Made by a program: the position numbers and the translations under genes. Source: Muribaculaceae bacterium (lineage in GTDB: Bacteria; Bacteroidota; Bacteroidia; Bacteroidales; Muribaculaceae). Taken from it: DNA of 64,000 bases. Below the pieces are notes generated by a model, which saw nothing but the letters and a program-made list of their open reading frames with translations, was not told the DNA's origin and ran no database searches. Location: the NCBI GenBank assembly GCA_014867205.1, contig WGUO01000001.1, positions 124,001 to 188,000 of the forward strand, in the 5' to 3' direction. This document shows, one piece after another, positions 8,981 through 17,093 of this stretch (positions within the stretch are counted from its first letter, which is position 1; every line of letters starts with the position of its first letter).

Positions 8981-9385
8981 TCACCTCCTGCGGCCTCCGT
9001 TGACTGTGGGTAGATAGGCGTCAGGGTAGTGATCCAGTTTGTAACTGTTCCGGTCTCCCGTTATTGTCACGATGTCGAAACGATATTGATACAATACCGG
9101 TATCGAGCGTAGGTACACGTCGGCGGCATTGACAATGCGCATGCGCTTCTTGCGGTCGACGGCATCTGCAGGGTCCTGATTGTCACCCTTGCGGGCCTTG
9201 ACCTCGACAAAGATGATAGTGCGGTCGCGCTCAAGTATCAGGTCTATCTCAAGACGGCCAATCCGCCAGTTGCGCTCACGGACCACATAACCCTCCTGAA
9301 GGAAATACTCGGCGGCGATTGACTCTGCCTCGTAACCCCATTCGCGGTTTTCGGTTCCCTGTTTCTGCTTACCCGGCGATGTCAT
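8981..9385 (-). CDS. YraN-family (UPF0102) endonuclease-like protein
   Basis: 134 residues with the PD-(D/E)XK core of the YraN family: GYEAESIAAEYFLQEGY at the start, then EIDLILERDRTIIFVEVKAR, which holds the E-D-EVK catalytic signature. Family members are thought to be nucleases of the Holliday-junction-resolvase fold, but their cellular role is poorly defined. It is the last gene of the peptidase-nadC-yraN operon, 15 bases after nadC. Confidence 0.9.
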   Translation of the reverse strand: MTSPGKQKQGTENREWGYEAESIAAEYFLQEGYVVRERNWRIGRLEIDLILERDRTIIFVEVKARKGDNQDPADAVDRKKRMRIVNAADVYLRSIPVLYQYRFDIVTITGDRNSYKLDHYPDAYLPTVNGGRRR

Positions 9386-9400
9386 GGCGACAAACCTGTT

Positions 9401-10249
9401 TCAGACTGCCTTAAAACTCATATCGAGGCCCTTGACACTATGTGTCAAAGCGCCGACAGATATAAAGTCAACGCCTGCCTCCCCGTATGCGCGCATGTTC
9501 TCAATCGTGATTCCGCCTGATGACTCTGTCTCGTATCTATGGTCAACAAGCGCTACGGCCTCGCGTGTCAGCTCGGGAGTGAAGTTGTCGAACATGATGC
9601 GGTCGACACCACCGTGGACCATGACGCGTCGGATGTCGTCAAGACTCCTGACCTCAACCTCAATCTTCAGGTCCTTGCCGTTCTCGCGGCAGTATTCCTG
9701 GGCACGGGTAATGGCTTTCTCGATACCACCTGCAAAGTCAATGTGGTTGTCCTTGATGAGAATCATGTCGAAGAGTCCGATGCGGTGGTTCGTGCCGCCA
9801 CCGATTCGCACGGCATCTTTCTCGAGCATCCGCATGCCGGGAGTCGTCTTGCGTGTGTCGAGCACACGGGTGTGCAGCCCCTTGAGCTCATCCTGGTAAC
9901 GGCGTGTCATAGTGGCCACACCGCTCATGCGCTGCATGATGTTGAGCATGGTACGCTCTGCAATCAGCAGAGAGCGCACCGGTCCCTCGGCGGTAAATGC
10001 CACGTCGCCCTTGCGCACTGCGGCACCATCCTCAATAAACACCTCCATGATGATTGAGGGATCGACCTTGGCAAGGACCTTGCGTGCGACATCGACGCCG
10101 GCCAGAATGCCGTCTTCCTTGATGATGAGCCGGCTTTTGCCCATGGCGTCAGCAGGAATTGTCGAGAGTGTGGTATGGTCGCCGTCGCCGAGATCCTCGG
10201 CAAACGCGAGATCGAGCAGTTCGTCGATCAATTGGTCTTTTGTCTTCAT
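9401..10249 (-). CDS. nadC: Nicotinate-nucleotide pyrophosphorylase (carboxylating)
   Basis: Makes nicotinate mononucleotide from quinolinate and PRPP in NAD synthesis. 282 residues from the ATG at 10249 (MKTKDQLIDELL). An earlier ATG at 10321 would overlap the upstream gene by 68 bases and add unrelated sequence. Motifs: EDLGDGDHTT near the start, RKTTPGMRMLEKDAV, IGGGTNHR, LIKDNHI, and IMFDNF. It starts four bases after the dcp-like peptidase gene. Confidence 0.96.
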   Translation of the reverse strand: MKTKDQLIDELLDLAFAEDLGDGDHTTLSTIPADAMGKSRLIIKEDGILAGVDVARKVLAKVDPSIIMEVFIEDGAAVRKGDVAFTAEGPVRSLLIAERTMLNIMQRMSGVATMTRRYQDELKGLHTRVLDTRKTTPGMRMLEKDAVRIGGGTNHRIGLFDMILIKDNHIDFAGGIEKAITRAQEYCRENGKDLKIEVEVRSLDDIRRVMVHGGVDRIMFDNFTPELTREAVALVDHRYETESSGGITIENMRAYGEAGVDFISVGALTHSVKGLDMSFKAV

Positions 10250-10253
10250 TTCA

Positions 10254-12395
10254 CTACTTTTTAATACCGTCACGCTCGAGCAGGGCGTCAACTGTCGGTT
10301 TCTTGCCGCGGAATTCAACATAAAGTTCCATCGGGTCGCGAGTGTCGCCCGACTGAAGCATCTTCAGGAAGCGGGCAGCGGTCTTCTGGTCAAAAATTCC
10401 ATTCTCGAGGAATGCGGCGAATGCGTCGGCGTCAAGTTCCTCCGACCATTTGTATCCGTAGTAACCGGCTGCATAGCCGCCTGAGAAGATATGACCGAAT
10501 GCAGGCGAGGTCAGGCATCCCTCGACAGCGTCAAACACGCGTACGGGGTCCTGGGCCTTTGCCTCGAATGCCTCAACATTGGCGGAAGCTCTCAGGGGCT
10601 CCTCGATGGTATGGTAGGCCATGTCAAGATAGCCGAAGCCGAGCTGACGCATCGTGCTGTATGCAGCCCCATACTGTGCGGACTTCACGAAGCGGTCGAG
10701 CAGGTCTGCCGGTATCTTCTTGCCGGTCTTGTAGTGGCGTGCAAAGCCGTCAAGATATTCCTTGCGGGTCAGGAAGTTCTCGTTGAACTGTGAGAAAAGC
10801 TCCACGAAGTCATGGTCGACGTTCGTGCCGCTCAGCGACTCATATTTGGCCTCCGATGACAGGCCGTGAAGGGCATGCCCGAACTCGTGGAGGAAAGTCT
10901 CCACCTCGTCGGCGGTCAGAAGCACCGGATTGTTTCCGACAGGTTTCGAGAAGTTGCAGACTATCGAGATGAAGGGAATTGTCTTGTTGCCTTCGTCATC
11001 CTTGCTCTCGGCACGGAACTCTGTCATCCATGCGCCCGGTGCCTTGCCGGCGCGGTAGAAGAAGTCGGCGTAAAGCAGCCCGAGCAGTTCACCGTTCTTC
11101 TTATATACCTCGTATACACGGACATCCTGGTGGTATTTCTCGATGTTGGTCACTTCCTTGAACTTGTAGCCGTAAAGTTTGGTGGCAAGGCCGAACACCC
11201 CGTCGATGGTGCGGTTAAGCTCGAAGTATGGCTTGAGGTCCTCATCGTTGAACGCATAGCGGGAGTTCTTCAGTTTATCCGACCAGTATGAATAATCCCA
11301 GGGCTTGAGGGTAAAGTCAGAGCCTTCGGTGGCGCGGGCGAAATCGGTGATCTCGGCAATCTCCTTGTGCATTGGCTCTGTGTATGCCTTGCACAGGTCG
11401 CCGAGGAACGACATAACGGTTGCAGGATCCTTGGCCATGGTGTTCTCAAGCGCATACTCGGCATAGTTCTTGCGGCCCATGAGTTGTGCGATCTCGAGAC
11501 GTATATTCGCGATATCCTTAAGTATCTGCATGTTGTCAAACTCACCCGAGGTGTTGGTGCCTGCATTTAGTCTGTAAATGCGCTCACGGAGGTCCCTGCG
11601 GTCCGAATAAGTCATGAAAGGTCCGTAACTGGGCCGGAATATTGTGACAAGATAAAGAGAAGTGTCATCAGGCTTACCCTCATCGGCCAATGCCTCGGCG
11701 GCAGCCGCGCGGTATGCCTCCTTGATGGTCTCGGGAATTCCTGTGAGGTCCTCTGCCTTGAGCCACATGCGGCGTGTCGGGTCCTTCATGGCATTTGTGA
11801 CATTCTGAGCGAAACGGAGGTTGAGGTCGGAGAGCTCGGCATTAAGGCGGCGATACTTCTCACGGGCCTCACCCTTGAGGTCGGCTCCCGAATGAACGAA
11901 ACTGCGGTATGTCTTCTCTATCAGTCGCTTGTCCTCGGGAGTCAGCGATGGGTCATCGTTGCGGTGCTCGTATACCTGCTTGATACGGTCCCATAGGCGC
12001 TCGTTGAGCATGATGTTTGTCTGGTGCTCCGACAGTGCCGGGGTGACGCGGGCCATGACATTCATCATTGTGGTGTCGCCGCTTGCATGCTCGATGTTGC
12101 TCAGGGCCATGACCGAGCGGTTCAGAACCTGCCCGCTGCGGTCCAGAGCGACGATTGTGTTCTCGAATGTCGGAACGCTGCGCTGGTTGCATATGGCGTC
12201 GATCTCCTGATTCTGGAGTTTGATACCCTCGAGCACACCTTCCTCATAGTCGGAGGCTCGGAGACTCGACAGTGGCATAGTGCCGTAAGGACCACCTGCG
12301 CCCGTGATGAGGGGATTCGCAGCGGAACACTCTACAGTTGAAGTGACTGTCATAATAGTCAATGCTGCTAATGAGTTAATTAATAATTTCTTCAT
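10254..12395 (-). CDS. Exported M3-family peptidyl-dipeptidase (Dcp-like)
   Basis: 713 residues with a signal peptide (cleavage expected after about residue 25). The zinc site is HEFGHALHG (His503, Glu504, His507), with the downstream glutamate expected in the following helix. This is the M3A oligopeptidase/Dcp group, which removes C-terminal dipeptides from short peptides. The signal peptide places it in the periplasm, so it probably finishes digestion of imported peptides. It heads the operon with nadC and yraN and lies 55 bases after the outer-membrane protein gene. Confidence 0.92.
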   Translation of the reverse strand: MKKLLINSLAALTIMTVTSTVECSAANPLITGAGGPYGTMPLSSLRASDYEEGVLEGIKLQNQEIDAICNQRSVPTFENTIVALDRSGQVLNRSVMALSNIEHASGDTTMMNVMARVTPALSEHQTNIMLNERLWDRIKQVYEHRNDDPSLTPEDKRLIEKTYRSFVHSGADLKGEAREKYRRLNAELSDLNLRFAQNVTNAMKDPTRRMWLKAEDLTGIPETIKEAYRAAAAEALADEGKPDDTSLYLVTIFRPSYGPFMTYSDRRDLRERIYRLNAGTNTSGEFDNMQILKDIANIRLEIAQLMGRKNYAEYALENTMAKDPATVMSFLGDLCKAYTEPMHKEIAEITDFARATEGSDFTLKPWDYSYWSDKLKNSRYAFNDEDLKPYFELNRTIDGVFGLATKLYGYKFKEVTNIEKYHQDVRVYEVYKKNGELLGLLYADFFYRAGKAPGAWMTEFRAESKDDEGNKTIPFISIVCNFSKPVGNNPVLLTADEVETFLHEFGHALHGLSSEAKYESLSGTNVDHDFVELFSQFNENFLTRKEYLDGFARHYKTGKKIPADLLDRFVKSAQYGAAYSTMRQLGFGYLDMAYHTIEEPLRASANVEAFEAKAQDPVRVFDAVEGCLTSPAFGHIFSGGYAAGYYGYKWSEELDADAFAAFLENGIFDQKTAARFLKMLQSGDTRDPMELYVEFRGKKPTVDALLERDGIKK

Positions 12396-12450
12396 ATATT
12401 ATATCTGGTTAGTTGTCAAAACAGGCATTGCTCGTGACATTGGGGGTAAG

Positions 12451-13128
12451 TTAAAAATTAACCCCGATCACGAGGCGTGCGAAAAATATGTAATGCTGGT
12501 CAAGGTCGATCTTCTGCAGGTTGGCCGTACTGAAATACTGGTATGCGCCAGAGAGAATGATGTAGGATTTGGCCACCGACGACTGCTGCAGGTTTATTCC
12601 GACACCGAGCGCTCCTGTGAAATCACCAAGAGTGCCGGCGTCACTAATGGAATTAAAGGAATAACCGGCCTGAAGGTTAAGGAAGAACAGCGAAGGCTTT
12701 CGGCGGAACGAGGTGCGAAGCACCGCATAAACAGGAATGAAGTTATTTCCCGTATGGATTGACCGATGTATACCTGCGCCAATACCGGCCAGTTTGATAA
12801 AAGAGTTCTTGAATCCGAGCACGACATCGACATCGAATGTGGAGAGGTCGTTGGTCGTGAGGTCGAGCGAAGAGCCGGCCTCCGCACCCCATGTGAAATG
12901 TGAGAAGGCGAGGCTGTGGCTCTTACCCGGGAAAATCACACCGGGACCCTCGTCGGCCGGTGCGGGAACAGCCACGCTGTCGGTCGCAAGGGGAGTGTCA
13001 GCCTCAGTCTGACGGGCATTGCCGCTTATGTCGATCTTAATCCGTTTGGCCGCGGCAGGCGAGACAGACAACGACAAAAACAGCAAGCCCATCGTAAAGA
13101 CTGTTACATATTTAGTAATCTTTACCAT
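12451..13128 (-). CDS. Small outer-membrane beta-barrel-like protein
   Basis: 225 residues with a signal peptide ending near residue 27 (SPAAAK). The mature part has a short acidic linker, then alternating-hydrophobicity strands (LSFFLNLQAGYSF-like segments, GALGVGINL) and ends in a hydrophobic residue plus Phe (VIGVNF), a typical barrel-assembly signal. It resembles OmpA-barrel-type proteins of Bacteroidetes without a peptidoglycan-binding domain. No ligand can be inferred. Confidence 0.65.
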   Translation of the reverse strand: MVKITKYVTVFTMGLLFLSLSVSPAAAKRIKIDISGNARQTEADTPLATDSVAVPAPADEGPGVIFPGKSHSLAFSHFTWGAEAGSSLDLTTNDLSTFDVDVVLGFKNSFIKLAGIGAGIHRSIHTGNNFIPVYAVLRTSFRRKPSLFFLNLQAGYSFNSISDAGTLGDFTGALGVGINLQQSSVAKSYIILSGAYQYFSTANLQKIDLDQHYIFFARLVIGVNF

Positions 13129-13210
13129 GGGCTGTTAGGTATGTGTCAGTTAATACTTACGTCACCGGATACCTTGTCACTGAACCGCGGCAGGGCAGTG
13201 GTGGCAGAAC

Positions 13211-14071
13211 TTATTCGCCAAGATAACTTTTCAGGAGTTTGCTCTTCTGGCCCTTGAGCCTGCGTATGGCCTTCTCCTTGATCTGGCGAACACGCTCGCG
13301 GGTGAGGTCGAACTTAGCTCCGATCTCCTCAAGAGTCATCTCCTGACAACCGATGCCGAAGAACATCTTCAGGATGTCACGCTCGCGGTCGTAAAGCTGC
13401 TTGAGCGCACGGTCTACCTCTTTTGAGAGTGACTCCTGGTTGAGGTTGGCGTCGGCCATAGGACTGTCCTCGTTGTTTAGCACGTCGAGAAGAGAGTTGT
13501 CCTCGCCCTCGACAAACGGTGCGTCGACCGAGATGTGACGTCCCGAGACCTGAATGGTATCGGCTATCTTGTCCTCAGATATATCAAGACGCTCCGCAAT
13601 CTCCTCGACGCTCGGACGCCGCTCGTTCTCCTGCTCGAAACGAGCCATCTCCTTCTGAATCTTGTTAAGCGATCCGACCTGGTTCAAAGGCAGACGAACA
13701 ATTCGAGACTGTTCGGCCAATGCCTGAAGAATTGACTGTCGGATCCACCACACAGCGTAAGAAATGAATTTGAAACCTCTCGTCTCGTCAAATTTCTGTG
13801 CCGCCCTGATTAATCCCAGGTTACCTTCGTTGATTAAGTCGGGAAGACTGAGGCCCTGGTTCTGGTATTGCTTTGCCACTGACACCACAAAACGCAAATT
13901 GGCTTTTGTCAATTTCTCGAGTGCTGCACGGTCTCCTTTCTTAATCCGCTGTGCCAATTCTACCTCCTCACTTACGGAGATCAGCTCCTCGCGGCCTATT
14001 TCCTGCAGATACTTGTCGAGTGACGCGCTTTCGCGGTTGGTGATTGATTTTGTTATCTTTAGTTGTCTCAT
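13211..14071 (-). CDS. rpoD: Primary sigma factor (sigma-70, Bacteroidetes type)
   Basis: 286 residues from the ATG at 14071 (MRQLKITKSITNRES), the standard length for the Bacteroidetes housekeeping sigma factor. An upstream GTG at 14113 is in frame but not conserved. It has region 1.2 (LDKYLQEIGRE), region 2 with the -10-recognition helix (YAVWWIRQSILQALAEQ), region 3, and region 4.2 helix-turn-helix (TLEEIGAKFDLTRERVRQI). There is no long region 1.1. It directs RNA polymerase to the TTG/TAnnTTTG promoters seen across this window. Confidence 0.95.
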   Translation of the reverse strand: MRQLKITKSITNRESASLDKYLQEIGREELISVSEEVELAQRIKKGDRAALEKLTKANLRFVVSVAKQYQNQGLSLPDLINEGNLGLIRAAQKFDETRGFKFISYAVWWIRQSILQALAEQSRIVRLPLNQVGSLNKIQKEMARFEQENERRPSVEEIAERLDISEDKIADTIQVSGRHISVDAPFVEGEDNSLLDVLNNEDSPMADANLNQESLSKEVDRALKQLYDRERDILKMFFGIGCQEMTLEEIGAKFDLTRERVRQIKEKAIRRLKGQKSKLLKSYLGE

Positions 14072-14323
14072 CTTTCTTTCTAAAATTCCGCCCGGTCCGG
14101 CTCGGCGAACCACGCATTACAATATCAACCACAGAAAATGCGTTGACCATTCAATCTTTCAACTAATTGAAAAATCAAAGGCCCGGAACCGCATTCTTGC
14201 AATGATTTTCTGAAGTTACGCTATGACTTCTATTTAATAACACCACATGATGCGTTTTATTTTATTGCACATGCTATTTTTTACAATTTTTGTCACGAAT
14301 CGCTGTTTATTAAATAAAAAACC

Positions 14324-16012
14324 ATGAAACACATCATAGTCGGCGGTGTGGCAGGAGGAGCAACCGCTGCTGCCAGAATACGCAGAATTTCAGAAACCGA
14401 CGAAATCATACTCTTTGAGAAGGGGGAGTTCATATCCTATGCCAACTGTGGCCTTCCTTATTATATCGGAGGCACGATCGCTGACCGTGACCGCCTGTTC
14501 GTGCAGACGCCGCAGTCGTTCGGCCGCAGATTCAATGTGGATGTCCGGGTGAACTCTGAGGTTGTCTCTCTTGATCCCGTTGCCAAGACTGTAAAGGTGC
14601 AGGCCTCCGATGGCTCGACATATTCAGAATCATACGACCGGCTGCTTCTTTCTCCGGGGTCTGTACCTTTCCGCCCGGAACTGCCTGGCATTGATCTTCC
14701 CGGCATCTTCACTCTGCGCAATGTAGCGGATACTGACGCAATAAAGAGTTACATCAGCCAGCATGACGTGAAAAGGGCGGTAGTTATAGGCGGAGGGTTT
14801 ATCGGGCTGGAAATGGCCGAGAACCTGAGTGATGCCGGCGCGAAGGTTACAGTTGTGGAGATGGCCGACCAGGTCATGGCGCCCATAGACTACTCAATGG
14901 CCTCGATAGTCCATTCGCATCTTGCATGCAAGGGTGTGTGCCTGCGCCTCAGTACAGCCGTGACCGCTTTTGAAAAAAACGGCGATTCAATCGACATCAT
15001 ACTGGGCTCCGGCGAGAAAGTAATGGCCGACATAGTGATTCTCTCGATTGGTGTCAGACCGGCCAATTCGCTTGCTCTTCAGGCCGGTATTGAGACCGGA
15101 GTCCGCGGAGGCATACGGGTAGATGAGTATCTGCGCACATCCATCCCCGATATCTATGCCGTAGGGGATGTGATAGAGTTCCCGCATCCGGTTGACGGAA
15201 AACCATGGATGAATTATCTCGCCGGTCCAGCCAACCGTCAGGCCCGTATCGTTGCCGACAATATGGTCATGGGCGACAAGGTGAGATATGAAGGCTCGAT
15301 CGGAACCTCAATAGCCAAGGTGTTCGACTTGACAGTCGCCTCCACAGGTATCGCCACCAAGCGTCTGAAGCAGGAAGGTGTGGCATACCGTAGCGTCACG
15401 ATACACCCTCTCTCTCATGCAGGATACTATCCGGGAGCAACTCCCATGTCAATAAAGGTAGTCTTCGCGCCCGATTCAGGCAAACTGCTCGGCGCGCAGA
15501 TTGTGGGACAGGACGGTGTCGACAAACGAATAGAACAGTTTGCCCGAGTCATTAAGTCGGGTGGAACGGTTTCGGACCTCACCCTTACCGAACAGGCATA
15601 TGCACCTCCATATTCTTCGGCGAAGGATCCCGTGGCGATGGCAGGATATGTGGCCGAGAATGTGCTTAGCGGAAGGATGGAGCCTATCTACTGGCGCGAG
15701 CTCCGTGATGCAGATCTGAACAAAATCTCACTGATTGACGTGCGCACTCCGGGAGAGTTTGCTGAGGGTCATATTCCGGGTGCTGTAAATATTCCGCTTG
15801 ATGACTTGCGCGAATCACTCGACCGGATTCCCCATGACAAACCGATCGTGCTCTATTGTGGAGTCGGTCTGCGTGGTTATCTCGCGTCTAACATTCTGCG
15901 CCAACGGGGATACAGTGATGTGCGCAACCTGATAGGCGGCATCAAGACATACCGCTACGCCACGGCTGATACAGGCACTCCCGTTGCCGATAGCCGTAAA
16001 TGCTGTGGTTAG
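14324..16012 (+). CDS. CoA-disulfide reductase with C-terminal rhodanese domain
   Basis: 562 residues. The N-terminal about 450 residues form an FAD/NAD(P)H-dependent reductase of the single-cysteine class: FAD loop VGGVAGGATAAARIR, redox Cys42 in YANCGLPYYIGG, NAD loop VVIGGGFIGLEMAE, and the second FAD motif IYAVGDVIEF. Residues about 465-550 form a rhodanese domain with catalytic Cys512 in VLYCGVGLRG; the protein ends in a Cys pair (KCCG). This CoADR-RHD fusion is known to reduce CoA disulfide, persulfide or polysulfide, so a role in sulfur or redox stress handling is likely. Its stop overlaps the stop of the convergent DUF488 gene by four bases. Confidence 0.92.
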   Translation: MKHIIVGGVAGGATAAARIRRISETDEIILFEKGEFISYANCGLPYYIGGTIADRDRLFVQTPQSFGRRFNVDVRVNSEVVSLDPVAKTVKVQASDGSTYSESYDRLLLSPGSVPFRPELPGIDLPGIFTLRNVADTDAIKSYISQHDVKRAVVIGGGFIGLEMAENLSDAGAKVTVVEMADQVMAPIDYSMASIVHSHLACKGVCLRLSTAVTAFEKNGDSIDIILGSGEKVMADIVILSIGVRPANSLALQAGIETGVRGGIRVDEYLRTSIPDIYAVGDVIEFPHPVDGKPWMNYLAGPANRQARIVADNMVMGDKVRYEGSIGTSIAKVFDLTVASTGIATKRLKQEGVAYRSVTIHPLSHAGYYPGATPMSIKVVFAPDSGKLLGAQIVGQDGVDKRIEQFARVIKSGGTVSDLTLTEQAYAPPYSSAKDPVAMAGYVAENVLSGRMEPIYWRELRDADLNKISLIDVRTPGEFAEGHIPGAVNIPLDDLRESLDRIPHDKPIVLYCGVGLRGYLASNILRQRGYSDVRNLIGGIKTYRYATADTGTPVADSRKCCG

Positions 16013-16374
16013 GAAAGGGAGTGCCCTGTAAGAAGCGCCTCGACAACCACGGCATTGTTGTGCGCGTGATCGTGCGACGAATAGAGCAATGTCACCTTAG
16101 GCTTTCCGGTAATCGTCTCCTTAAGGGCGGCGAAAGCCGGATTCCCTTTTAACTCTGCGATATAGCGCGAAGCAAACTCGCTCCACCGGGTGTCCGGGTC
16201 CTCATGAAACCATTTCCGCAGTTCGGTAGAGGGGGCAATCTCCTTGTCCCATAGGTCATAGTGGAATGTCTCGTGTGACATTCCTCGCGGCCATAGCCTG
16301 TCGATGTATACACGGAATCCATCGTCAGGAGCCGCCGGGTCGTATGCCCGCTTTATTTCAATAGTCTGATTCAT
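16009..16374 (-). CDS. DUF488-family protein
   Basis: 121 residues from the ATG at 16374 (MNQTIEIKRAYDP). An in-frame TTG at 16392 is less likely, although it would overlap the CYTH gene stop. Conserved family segments are RVYIDRLWPRGMS, HDPDTRW-like FHEDPDTRWSEF, and the C-terminal LLYSSHDHAHNNAVV. The family is common in bacteria and its biochemical role is unsettled. It probably forms a two-gene operon with the CYTH protein, 14 bases upstream. Confidence 0.9.
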   Translation of the reverse strand: MNQTIEIKRAYDPAAPDDGFRVYIDRLWPRGMSHETFHYDLWDKEIAPSTELRKWFHEDPDTRWSEFASRYIAELKGNPAFAALKETITGKPKVTLLYSSHDHAHNNAVVVEALLTGHSLS

Positions 16375-16388
16375 GTTGGCTGTGTTTC

Positions 16389-16844
16389 TCAATTTCCGGG
16401 TTCCGAGAGATTGGAATTGTAATATCGGGGATCTCCGGTGACGTTTTTACCTATGAACGGAGGAATCTCATACTGTTCATCTTCACTATTGAGTTCAATT
16501 TCGGCCACGACGAGAGGGGAGAGGTAACCCATGAACTCGTCGACCTCCCATTTCTTACCGGCATAATCCACGATATATCGCCGCTTCTCGATGACGGGGG
16601 GTGCGCAGAGTGTGAGCAGTTCTCGTGCGTCGGTGACGGGAATCTCATACTCATATTCGAGTCTTACGAGACCGCGAGTAAGCCCCTTGACAGTAATAAA
16701 ACCCTTGTCATCGACAGTGCGCACCCTGACAGTGCGGTCCGGCACTCGGGAAAGATAACCCTGCCGTATCTCGCGGACTGACGTTGACATTCCCCGATAC
16801 GAATCATTCTTGACCAGATATTTCTGCTCTATTTCAAGTCCCAT
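16389..16844 (-). CDS. CYTH-domain phosphatase-like protein
   Basis: 151 residues of the CYTH (CyaB/thiamine triphosphatase) fold: EIEQKYLV at residues 4-11, RTVRVRTVDDKGFITVKG, LEYEYEIPV, EKRRYIVDY, WEVDEFMG, and VVAEIEL, giving the ring of charged residues lining the tunnel that binds triphosphate and metal. Bacterial relatives hydrolyse inorganic triphosphate or organic triphosphates. The physiological substrate here is unknown. Confidence 0.9.
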   Translation of the reverse strand: MGLEIEQKYLVKNDSYRGMSTSVREIRQGYLSRVPDRTVRVRTVDDKGFITVKGLTRGLVRLEYEYEIPVTDARELLTLCAPPVIEKRRYIVDYAGKKWEVDEFMGYLSPLVVAEIELNSEDEQYEIPPFIGKNVTGDPRYYNSNLSEPGN

Positions 16845-17093
16845 ATTCCTATATAATAAAGTAGATTTGCAATCGTTTTTTTATTTGTGACATTTTTGAA
16901 AACCGTGAACGTTTTTGGAGGTTAACGTTTATAGATATAGCGGACCATAATAAGCAGGTTGAATGTCTGCTGCGTGTTCCCCCCTGTCACCAACAATTGC
17001 GCAATATTTTTACAAAATTAACAAATATTGCCCAAATATGGATTATCCATTGCGGTAGGTTCTTCTCCGTTTATGGATAATTCCTGTTTCAAT

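Noticed and set aside
10249..10321. N-terminal extension of nadC
   Set aside because: Would overlap the upstream gene by 68 bases, and the family starts at MKTKDQLI.
14071..14113. Longer sigma factor start at GTG 14113
   Set aside because: The 286-residue form from 14071 matches the known family length; the extension reads like intergenic sequence.
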